The notes beneath the pieces are model-generated. The model made no database searches. It had not been told where the DNA came from and worked only from the letters and a program-made list of their open reading frames with translations. From Bacilli bacterium (GTDB taxonomy: Bacteria; Bacillota_I; Bacilli_A; RF39; UBA660), in contig CAAGEE010000002.1 in the NCBI GenBank assembly GCA_900768815.1, forward strand, positions 186,001 through 250,000: DNA of 64,000 nt, written 5' to 3'. Shown here piece by piece: positions 16,186-23,625 of the stretch (the stretch's first letter is position 1; every line of letters starts with the position of its first letter). The position numbers were made by a program, and so were the translations under genes.

Positions 16186-18249
16186 TTATTTTCCTTCTTT
16201 CTTAACATTTTTATTTTTTAGAATTATCTTATCACATAACATTAATAATGATGGTAAGATAAAGATTACTGATGCCATACTAATTAGAGAACCTCTAGCT
16301 AATAAGTTACAAATTGAACCAATCATATCTATTTTTGTATAGAAACCAACACTTGCTGTTGCGGCAAAGAAGCATAAAGCTGATGTTATGATTGATGGAA
16401 TTGTAAACTTAAGAGTTTCCTCCATACATTTTTGCTTGCTGTCATTTTTTTGTCTTTCTTCAATATACTTAGTAGACATTAAAATTGCATAGTCTATTGT
16501 TGCTCCTAACTGAATTGTTCCTACTACTATTGAAGCTATAAATGGAAGAGATGTTCCTGAATAGTAAGCAATTGACATATTTACAAATATAGCAAATTCA
16601 ATCACTAAACTTAAGACTACTGGTAAACTTAATGATTTTAATACTAATACCATGATTATAAATATTACAGCAAGTGATGTATAATTAACCATGTTAAAGT
16701 CATGATCAGCAATAGTTATTAAGTCTTTCATTAGAGCGCCTTCACCGGCTACAATAGCTTTTTTATCATATTTATGAACGATTTTATTTATTGTAGTTAA
16801 CTGATTATTTAAATCATCAGATGCTATTTCATAAGTAGAATTGGTTAAGACTAATTGATATTTATCATTGTTTAGTATTTCTTGTAGGTTGTCTGGAATT
16901 ATTGTTTCTAGACCATTGTTTACGAATTCACTTGGTGATAAGACTAAGTCTATTCCTTTAACTGATTTTAATTCATCTGTAAGTGATTCAATATCACTAC
17001 TTGAAACATTCTTATCCATGATAATTATTTCCGGAGATGTTATACCAAACTTTTTAGCTAAGTCGTTGTTTGCTACATTAAAAGCTAAATCTTTTGGAAG
17101 TGACTCATCAAGTTTGTAGTAAACATCATAATTACTATTACCAATGTATGCAGGTATCATTAATAGGACAAAAGCTATTAAAATGAATTTTTGTTTTGAT
17201 ATTATAAACTTTGGTAATTTTTCAAATTTAGGTAATAATACTTTGTGTTTTATTTTTTCTATTTGTTTATCAAAAATTAATAGGAATGATGGGAATATTG
17301 TGACAACACATATTAATCCACATAAAACTCCTTTTGCCATAACAATTCCAATATCTTTACCTAATAATAAGTCCATAGTACATAGTGCTAGGAAACCAGC
17401 AAATGTAGTTAAGGATGAACCTAATATTGATTTAAATGTTTGAACTATGGCGTCGGCCATGGCTTTCTTTTTATCTTTAATTTTCTTTTTAGAATCTTCA
17501 TATTTGTGATATAGAAATATTGAAAAGTCTGTTGTTACTCCTAATTGTAGTACGGCTGAGATAGACTTTGTAATATAACTTATATCTCCTAAGAAGTAGT
17601 TACTTCCCATATTATAAATAATTGCTATACCAATATTTCCTAGTAATAAAAAAGGTATTATGTAAGAATCTGTTGTTGCTAGAAGTATAAGTAAACAGAA
17701 GATTACAGCTATTGAAACATAGGCTGCTAATTCACTATTGGATAAGTCCATGGTATCAATTACCATAGCAGTCATACTACTTACTTTATTGGCGTCTTTT
17801 ACTACTTCACGTATGGACCTTACTGCTTCTATTGTTGAGTCTTCAGACGTTGAACCATTAAATGTTATGAAGATTACTGTTTCTTTGTCATTATATAATT
17901 TATCTTGTATTTCATCTGGTAACATATCATATGGAATTGTTGTTCCTAAGACATCGGCAATACTACATACTTCTTTAACGTTCTTTATATCTTTTATTTT
18001 TTCCTCTAGGGCTAATATTTGTTCTGAATCTTTATCATTTGTCATTACGAAGGCATATGAACCAAGACCGAACTCATCAGTTAAAATGTTTTCTCCCTTT
18101 ATAGTTTCGATTGTATCTGGTAAGTAAACTAAAATATCATAATTTACTCTAGTGTTTACATAACCAAATATTGATACTATGAAAAGAAGTAAACTTATCA
18201 CTAGAACTATAACACTGTTATTGGTTATTTTTTCTGCGATTTTTTTCAT
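16186..18249 (-). CDS. MMPL/RND-superfamily exporter (687 aa)
   Basis: Two repeats of one helix, a roughly 120-170-residue external domain and five helices, as in MMPL/YdfJ transporters. Typical internal phrases are GVTTDFSIFLYHKY in the first half and QLGATIDYAILMSTKYIEER in the second half, the conserved Asp-containing helices used for proton coupling. Start at 18249 chosen because GAGGAGG lies 8 nt ahead. The operon is divergent from tetR and includes the YhgE-like partner. By family, an exporter of lipids or amphipathic drugs; the substrate is not evident. Confidence 0.9.
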   Translation of the reverse strand: MKKIAEKITNNSVIVLVISLLLFIVSIFGYVNTRVNYDILVYLPDTIETIKGENILTDEFGLGSYAFVMTNDKDSEQILALEEKIKDIKNVKEVCSIADVLGTTIPYDMLPDEIQDKLYNDKETVIFITFNGSTSEDSTIEAVRSIREVVKDANKVSSMTAMVIDTMDLSNSELAAYVSIAVIFCLLILLATTDSYIIPFLLLGNIGIAIIYNMGSNYFLGDISYITKSISAVLQLGVTTDFSIFLYHKYEDSKKKIKDKKKAMADAIVQTFKSILGSSLTTFAGFLALCTMDLLLGKDIGIVMAKGVLCGLICVVTIFPSFLLIFDKQIEKIKHKVLLPKFEKLPKFIISKQKFILIAFVLLMIPAYIGNSNYDVYYKLDESLPKDLAFNVANNDLAKKFGITSPEIIIMDKNVSSSDIESLTDELKSVKGIDLVLSPSEFVNNGLETIIPDNLQEILNNDKYQLVLTNSTYEIASDDLNNQLTTINKIVHKYDKKAIVAGEGALMKDLITIADHDFNMVNYTSLAVIFIIMVLVLKSLSLPVVLSLVIEFAIFVNMSIAYYSGTSLPFIASIVVGTIQLGATIDYAILMSTKYIEERQKNDSKQKCMEETLKFTIPSIITSALCFFAATASVGFYTKIDMIGSICNLLARGSLISMASVIFILPSLLMLCDKIILKNKNVKKEGK

Positions 18250-18326
18250 ACTTTTTCCTCCTCTTTGCATAATTAATTCTATGCTTTAAAAGAAAAAAGA
18301 CCAGTAAAATATATTCTTTTATGTTT

Positions 18327-18384
18327 GATAACCGACAGTTGTATGCTAAAAGTAGTGTATTTAGCCAACTTCGTGTTGTTTATC
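18327..18384. promoter_or_regulatory. Nested inverted repeat between MMPL operon and tetR, candidate operator
   Basis: Outer arms GATAACCGACA (18327-18337) and TGTTGTTTATC (18374-18384) match as inverted repeats at 9 of 11 positions; inner arms GCTAAA (18345-18350) and TTTAGC (18360-18365) match fully, with nearly the same centre near 18355. The position between divergent genes fits a TetR operator. Confidence 0.45.
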
Positions 18385-18431
18385 TTTACATTAGAAGTTT
18401 TAGGTATATAATAGTGTATAGGTGATGGAAA

Positions 18432-18998
18432 ATGGATAAAAAGGAAGATTTACGTGTAATTAAGACAAAAAAGAGTTTATATGACGGATTATTAGTCATG
18501 ATGAAGGATAAACCTTTTGAAGATATTAAAGTGGCGGATATATGTAGAGTGGCTTTAACTAATCGTTCTACTTTTTATGATCATTTTAATGATAAATATG
18601 AACTTTTATACGCTTTAATGAAAGATATGGAAATTGCTTTAGTTGATAAGTTAAAGTCTAATACCAATATTTCTAATACAAAAGATTTTTATATGAAAAT
18701 GATTGAGTTGTTATTTGAGCATATTAGTGAGAATGTATCTTTCTACTCTTCTATTATTAAGAATAACAATAATAGTGTTGCGAACGACATGATTAGAAAT
18801 ACTTTGTTAATGGATGTTAGAAGTCATATTGAGAGTGAGAAGAATTATAATAATGAGGTACCTGCTGAGGTACTTACAATGTTTTATGTAAGTGCGGTTA
18901 TGAATGTATGTTCTATGTATCTTAGAGAACCTAATAAATATACAAAGAATGATATTTTAAATTATTTGGATAAATTATTACCAGATAATTTGTATTAG
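18432..18998 (+). CDS. TetR/AcrR-family regulator (188 aa)
   Basis: Residues about 8-60 form the TetR DNA-binding domain, with VADICRVALTNRSTFYDHFNDKYELL the recognisable helix-turn-helix and capping motif (only the short core needed: NRSTFYDHF). The remaining 125 residues form a helical ligand/dimer domain of the TetR_C type found next to MMPL genes in Bacilli. Divergent from the MMPL operon with about 180 bp between, where a nested inverted repeat lies; the likely job is repression of that operon and of itself. A terminator follows directly. Confidence 0.92.
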   Translation: MDKKEDLRVIKTKKSLYDGLLVMMKDKPFEDIKVADICRVALTNRSTFYDHFNDKYELLYALMKDMEIALVDKLKSNTNISNTKDFYMKMIELLFEHISENVSFYSSIIKNNNNSVANDMIRNTLLMDVRSHIESEKNYNNEVPAEVLTMFYVSAVMNVCSMYLREPNKYTKNDILNYLDKLLPDNLY

Positions 18999-19030
18999 AA
19001 AAGAGACTAGTTTAAAAGTAGTCTCTTTTT
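18999..19030 (+). terminator. Terminator after tetR
   Basis: AAAAGAGACTA (18999-19009) pairs with TAGTCTCTTTT (19019-19029), then T-run. Confidence 0.85.
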
Positions 19031-19053
19031 AGTTTGTTTGGCCTTTTTGTTTC

Positions 19054-19731
19054 TTATTTTGTACAATACTTGCTATAAAATCTTGACGGTATGAAGCTAA
19101 TTAAATTAATTATTATTAAAATCAGTAGAGAAATTAGATAGATGCATATAGGAATATTATATAGATTTATGAATATTGTTGTTACAATGAGTAAAACAGG
19201 AAATATAGTTAAGTATTTTTTTAATCTTTCTAAACTTAATAAATTTAATATTAAAGTCATTATTAAAGATAAGTTGGTAAAAAATAATATGTCTTTTAGA
19301 TATATATAAAGATAGTTTATGTATGAAATATTAGAGTTGAATACTATAAATAAAATGACTACTATTATATTAATGATTGTTCGCATAGAAAATATGTAAA
19401 ATATGAAGTTTAACCATTCTAAAAGAACAAACTTTTTGCTATTTGACCGCAACATAATATATTCTATTGATGATTTAATGTTATCTACAAATGTTTTTAT
19501 AATGAAATAAATGATTATTAAATAACTAATTATTTTTATTAAAGTATAAAATATATTTACTCTATATATACTTCCTAAGCCTAGATAACAAATGTAGTCG
19601 TCAACCTCAAGAAATGTTATAGTACTTCCATTTATGCATAAATATATAATAGTAAAAAGTACTTGCATTAGAAAAAATTTCATTAAATTCGTATTTATTT
19701 TTATAGTATTTTTTAAAAATATGTATTTCAT
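19054..19731 (-). CDS. Polytopic membrane protein of the secreted-protein ABC locus (225 aa)
   Basis: About six hydrophobic segments and almost no soluble domain; rich in Ile, Leu, Tyr and Asn. No named family recognised; the layout fits a small ABC-2-type permease or an immunity-type membrane protein. It is the last gene of the five-gene group 22547 to 19054, with AAGGAAT ahead of its start and 17 bp after the previous gene. The permease role is inferred from its place beside the ATPase gene at 20497. Confidence 0.6.
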   Translation of the reverse strand: MKYIFLKNTIKINTNLMKFFLMQVLFTIIYLCINGSTITFLEVDDYICYLGLGSIYRVNIFYTLIKIISYLIIIYFIIKTFVDNIKSSIEYIMLRSNSKKFVLLEWLNFIFYIFSMRTIINIIVVILFIVFNSNISYINYLYIYLKDILFFTNLSLIMTLILNLLSLERLKKYLTIFPVLLIVTTIFINLYNIPICIYLISLLILIIINLISFIPSRFYSKYCTK

Positions 19732-19748
19732 ATATTATTCCTTATTTA

Positions 19749-20507
19749 TTATTCATCTATTTTTATTTTTTTGAGATTTGTTGCAATGGAAGTTAGTGTT
19801 ATTAATAATAATGCTAAGATACACATAAAAATTATAAGATTTGATATTTCTTTTATAAATGAAACATGTGGTATCGGAGTTAGGTAATATTTAAAATTCA
19901 AACTTTTTAATGTAAAATTACTAATTATACTTGATGAAACTGGGGCGCAATAATATATAACAGCAATTATCAGGTAATAAATGTATCCAACTATTTTTCC
20001 CAACAATTTATATATGCATATCCCAATTAGTGCTAGAATATTTGTAACCATATATAGTTTTATCATGAAAAAAGCACTGTATGTTATATATGATATATTA
20101 TAATATTCAACTTGAGTAAAACTAATCATTCCAAAATAACGGAGACTAACAAATAAAATCCCTACGGCTAGAGCTGATACGTATATTATTAAATTTCCTA
20201 AGGATACTGATATTAATAAGTACTTTAGATACTTTTCTTTGGCTGAATATCTTATCAGAAACGAGTAATTTTTATCATAATATTCTAAAAAAATACTGGA
20301 TGATATAAATAGGATAATCATCGTTGGAAATATAAACATTGAACTACTTATATAATCAAAAATGGCCTCGGAATATGAAATGTTTGGCATGAGATTAAAT
20401 GTACATAAAAAACAAGTTAGTAACACTGTTAAAAATATGACTTTGAATTTTTCTGTATCTAAAATATATTTAGTATATGAAAATGTTCTTTTTATATTAT
20501 TTAACAT
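19749..20507 (-). CDS. ABC-2-type permease-like membrane protein (252 aa)
   Basis: Six predicted helices, the first at about residues 22-40, then the cytoplasmic SAKEKYLKYLL stretch that often follows helix 2 in ABC-2 permeases. Starts inside the end of the ATPase gene (11-bp overlap), which indicates translational coupling, and no independent ribosome site is strong. Probably the membrane partner of that ATPase. Substrate unknown; see the secreted protein at 22146. Confidence 0.65.
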   Translation of the reverse strand: MLNNIKRTFSYTKYILDTEKFKVIFLTVLLTCFLCTFNLMPNISYSEAIFDYISSSMFIFPTMIILFISSSIFLEYYDKNYSFLIRYSAKEKYLKYLLISVSLGNLIIYVSALAVGILFVSLRYFGMISFTQVEYYNISYITYSAFFMIKLYMVTNILALIGICIYKLLGKIVGYIYYLIIAVIYYCAPVSSSIISNFTLKSLNFKYYLTPIPHVSFIKEISNLIIFMCILALLLITLTSIATNLKKIKIDE

Positions 20508-21138
20508 TATACTTTTTTAATTTTCCTTCTTCAAATTTATATGTTTCATCTGCTATACTTTTGATATCTTCTTTTATGTGGCTTGTTATAATTATTAACT
20601 TGTCTTGTTCTTTCATTTTTAATAATAAATCACGTATTTTCTTTACGGATTTTTCATCAATACCATTAAATGGCTCATCTAGAATTATGACTTGTGGGTT
20701 TTCCATTATAGCTTGAGCAATACCTAACTTTTGTTTCATTCCGAGAGAATATTCACCATATTTTTTATCTTTTTCTGCATATAGGTTACATTTCTTTAAG
20801 GCATCAAATATAGCTTCATCAGTAATTTTATTTTGAATACTCGCTAGTAACTTTAAGTTTTCATAACCAGTTAAGCTTGGAATGAAAGATGGTGTTTCAA
20901 TTAAGGCTCTAGTATCTTTTGGAAAAGAATTTGCTTTAATATAATCAAAACCATCTTGTAAAATGCAACCATCGGTTGGAATATAAAAGGCGCATAACAT
21001 TTTTAAAAACACACTTTTTCCAGAGCCATTTGCTCCTACTATTCCGTATATTTTTCCTGATTTAAATGAGATATTAACGTTATCTACTACAGTTACATTT
21101 TTAAACTTTTTGGATAAGTTTTTTACTTCGATTTTCAT
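20497..21138 (-). CDS. ABC transporter ATPase (213 aa)
   Basis: Compact ATPase: Walker A GANGSGKSV (the usual Thr/Ser pair is Ser-Val here), Q-loop region ALIETPSF, signature YSLGMKQKLGIAQA and Walker B VIILDEPFNG with catalytic Glu, then switch His in IITSHIKED. Related to the BcrA/NatA-type ATPases that work with ABC-2 permeases in peptide export or self-protection. Central gene of the locus, followed by two permease-like genes and preceded by a third membrane protein. Confidence 0.92.
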   Translation of the reverse strand: MKIEVKNLSKKFKNVTVVDNVNISFKSGKIYGIVGANGSGKSVFLKMLCAFYIPTDGCILQDGFDYIKANSFPKDTRALIETPSFIPSLTGYENLKLLASIQNKITDEAIFDALKKCNLYAEKDKKYGEYSLGMKQKLGIAQAIMENPQVIILDEPFNGIDEKSVKKIRDLLLKMKEQDKLIIITSHIKEDIKSIADETYKFEEGKLKKYNVK

Positions 21139-21146
21139 ATTTTTAT

Positions 21147-22094
21147 CTACCTTTCACACATATTGATTAATTTTTCTTTATTGGTATATGAACGTATGGC
21201 TAAAAATAAACTTATTAAATATAAAATGATATTAAAAATTAGATGTGCATACATATTGTCTATACCGTGCCAAGTATATAGATTCATTAAATTGAAATTA
21301 TTTGGATTAAGATTGAAATAATAACTTCCTATATTACCAAATATTATTATACTAAAACACCAGATAAAAAATATAAATAGCTCACTTTCAAGTAAGGCGA
21401 CAATATAATTTTTTGTTTTACTTTGTACAATTAAACCAATATTTATGTATAGACCAACTTCTGAAAGTAAGGTAACAAAATACACTATCGGAAAAACTTT
21501 ATTATTTATAAATTGGATATTTGGTAAGGCAAGGTTAAGTGTCTGATCGGTTACTGGATTCAGATTTTTTCCAGAGATGATATAAGAAATTATAAATGTA
21601 ACGATTACAAATATAGGAATTATAAATATGTTTTTATAGGTTGTTTTAAATATGTATTTTATATATTCTTTATAATCTTTTCTTAAGCAGTAATTTTTAA
21701 TCACGTTGTTTTTTAATTCCCTCGATATTATATATAGAAACGGAAATAGTATTATAATTGGTGTACATATAATAAATAAATAATCATTGTTAACAAAAAA
21801 ATTATAATATACATGATAAGTACTATATGGTAAGCCTTTAGAATTACTTATTTTTTCACAAGTAGTATTATTTATATTAAATTCTTTGTTTTTATTTTGA
21901 AAATTTTCTTTTTCTTGTTCACTTGATAATGATTGGTACTCTTCGCATAAAGTGTATTGTTCTTTTACCCAAGCTTGACTTTCTTTTGTTTTTATTGCTA
22001 TTTTATACCAGCAAAATATGCAATATATTAAAAAGATTAAGCATAATATAATGAAAATTTTGCTGCTAAACAGTTGGTTCTTTTTATATTTCAT
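21147..22094 (-). CDS. Membrane protein with external loop, ABC-2 permease-like (315 aa)
   Basis: One helix at about residues 12-30, then roughly 75 hydrophilic residues (with CEEYQSL and TTCEKIS, two external Cys), then about five more helices. This is the plan of ABC-2 permeases that carry an external domain between helix 1 and 2. RREL-type cytoplasmic turns follow helix 2. It lies 8 bp before the ATPase gene and 51 bp after the small secreted protein gene. Probably the main permease, or a sensor/immunity component, of this locus. No specific family recognised. Confidence 0.65.
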   Translation of the reverse strand: MKYKKNQLFSSKIFIILCLIFLIYCIFCWYKIAIKTKESQAWVKEQYTLCEEYQSLSSEQEKENFQNKNKEFNINNTTCEKISNSKGLPYSTYHVYYNFFVNNDYLFIICTPIIILFPFLYIISRELKNNVIKNYCLRKDYKEYIKYIFKTTYKNIFIIPIFVIVTFIISYIISGKNLNPVTDQTLNLALPNIQFINNKVFPIVYFVTLLSEVGLYINIGLIVQSKTKNYIVALLESELFIFFIWCFSIIIFGNIGSYYFNLNPNNFNLMNLYTWHGIDNMYAHLIFNIILYLISLFLAIRSYTNKEKLINMCER

Positions 22095-22145
22095 AATTTT
22101 CTCCCATTAAAGTAATAGAGGCTATATTTTATCAAACTGTTTAAT

Positions 22146-22547
22146 TTATTGGTCTAAATACCAACCTCCATTATGTGAAGCATTGCAAGGACTTACTACG
22201 TCGTTTTTAATATATAAATTATATGCTGTTGCGGTATAGGTACTTCCTTTATCATTTCCCCAGCTACTTGTGGCACCGTTAGTTACTTGTATCCAAGCAG
22301 ACTCTCCGCCTCTTTCTGACTTTACCATAACAGCAACAGTGTTACGATTACCGGTACAACTATTTACCGTTCCTATATTGTAGTACGATTGAGCCCCATA
22401 TCTTTCCTTTATTTTAGGTCCCAATTGTGTCACACCTTTAAGAGCTTTTAACGTGATACTATAATGTCCAGCTGATACAAACGCTGAAATGCTAGTTAGT
22501 GTTATTGTAACTAGTAAGATACTTAATGTTATTTTTAAATATTTCAT
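22146..22547 (-). CDS. Small secreted protein, bacteriocin-like candidate (133 aa)
   Basis: Signal peptide of about 26 residues (MKYLKITLSILLVTITLT, ending Ala-Phe-Val-Ser-Ala before Gly-His-Tyr) and a mature domain of about 107 residues. The mature part is rich in Gly, Ser, Thr, Asn and aromatics and has just two Cys (NSCTGN and SPCNAS), which could form one disulfide. It ends GGWYLDQ. No catalytic motif is visible, and I recognise no family; the style resembles small beta-sandwich secreted proteins such as lactococcin 972. As first gene of an ABC locus with three membrane proteins, it may be an exported antimicrobial or signal. The ribosome site is weak. Confidence 0.65.
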   Translation of the reverse strand: MKYLKITLSILLVTITLTSISAFVSAGHYSITLKALKGVTQLGPKIKERYGAQSYYNIGTVNSCTGNRNTVAVMVKSERGGESAWIQVTNGATSSWGNDKGSTYTATAYNLYIKNDVVSPCNASHNGGWYLDQ

Positions 22548-22593
22548 TATTTTATCATCATTTCTTTTAAAAAATATAACCTTTATTACTTAT

Positions 22594-22622
22594 CGTATAT
22601 CATATATTTAATACAAAGTCAA
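22594..22622 (-). promoter_or_regulatory. Promoter of the secreted-protein/ABC locus
   Basis: On the minus strand TTGACT (22617-22622) and TATACG (22594-22599) with a 17-bp spacer, about 47 nt ahead of the ATG. Confidence 0.55.
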
Positions 22623-22647
22623 CTTTTTTAACTTTTAAACATTTAAT

Positions 22648-22680
22648 AAAAAAGTACATATACGGGAAGTATATGCACGA
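22648..22680 (-). terminator. Terminator after the DUF362 gene
   Basis: GTACATATAC (22654-22663) pairs with GTATATGCAC (22669-22678), minus-strand transcript ends in a T-run. Confidence 0.8.
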
Positions 22681-22683
22681 TAT

Positions 22684-23553
22684 CTAATCTATATTAATTA
22701 ATTCATAGTCTGTTGTACCTATAGCTAGTTTTTTAGCAGCATCTATAGTATGATGACCATTTCTTGATTCTATTCTTTCTATTAAATGATCTCTTCCTGG
22801 ATCAGTGCTGTTATAGACTAAGTCTAGACATGCTTGGTCTATAGCAACAGGATCTGTTGACAAGACTATACCTATATCTTTCATGCAAGGGTCTTCTGCT
22901 ACACTACAACAATCACAATCTACGGACATGTTTGCTAGAACATTTATGTAGACAATTTTATTATTGAATAATTTTACGACAGATGAGGCTGCATCAGCCA
23001 TGGACTCTAAGAAACTATCATGATTGACTGTCCAGATATTTTCAGGAGTACCGGCTCCATGGATATAGGCTTTACCATATGATGAAGCACAACCAATTGA
23101 TAATTGTTTTAGAGCTCCACCATAGCCTCCCATAGGATGACCTTTGAAATGAGAAAGAACTAACATTGAATCATAGTTTTTAATGTTTTTACCGACATGA
23201 TTTTCTTTTATCTTTTTACCATTTGGGATTGGCAAGACTAAATCTGGTCCTTCGGCATCTAATAAATCAACTTTAAAGTACTTAGTCCAACCATGATTTT
23301 CTAATAGTTTTTTATGTTTTTCAGTGGTATTCCTAGCACCATCGTAGGCAGTATTGCACTCTACTACAGTACCATTTACGTAATCAATAATATCTTTAAA
23401 ATATTCTGGATGTAGAAAGTTTTGATTACCATCTTCACCTGAATGAACTTTTACGGCTACTTTTCCTTCTAAAGAACAATTAGCTTTTTTATATAAATTT
23501 ATTAGACTTTCACTAGTTAAATTTTTTGTAAAATATACTTTAGCTTTTTCCAT
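22684..23553 (-). CDS. DUF362-domain protein (289 aa)
   Basis: Full-length DUF362 family member: AVKVHSGE near residue 33, VECNTAYDGAR, a central LSHFKGHPMGGYGGALKQLSIG block and, late, STDPVAIDQACLD. The cluster DCDCCSVAEDPC supplies five Cys that could hold a metal or an iron-sulfur cluster, as seen in members fused to ferredoxin domains. The start at 23553 is chosen because AGGAG lies just ahead; the longer frame begins 14 codons earlier without a ribosome site. Cytoplasmic. The family's role is still unclear, though it often appears next to electron-transfer genes; here it stands alone. Confidence 0.9.
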   Translation of the reverse strand: MEKAKVYFTKNLTSESLINLYKKANCSLEGKVAVKVHSGEDGNQNFLHPEYFKDIIDYVNGTVVECNTAYDGARNTTEKHKKLLENHGWTKYFKVDLLDAEGPDLVLPIPNGKKIKENHVGKNIKNYDSMLVLSHFKGHPMGGYGGALKQLSIGCASSYGKAYIHGAGTPENIWTVNHDSFLESMADAASSVVKLFNNKIVYINVLANMSVDCDCCSVAEDPCMKDIGIVLSTDPVAIDQACLDLVYNSTDPGRDHLIERIESRNGHHTIDAAKKLAIGTTDYELINID

Positions 23554-23581
23554 ATATATTTCTCCTATAATTTTATTATAA

Positions 23582-23614
23582 CAAAAAGTAGACAATTTTA
23601 CTTATCTACTTTGT
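23582..23614 (-). terminator. Terminator after the ATPase-FtsX pair
   Basis: On the minus strand AAAGTAGA pairs with TCTACTTT across a 12-nt loop, followed by T-run. Confidence 0.65.
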
Positions 23615-23625
23615 ATTTTTTTATT

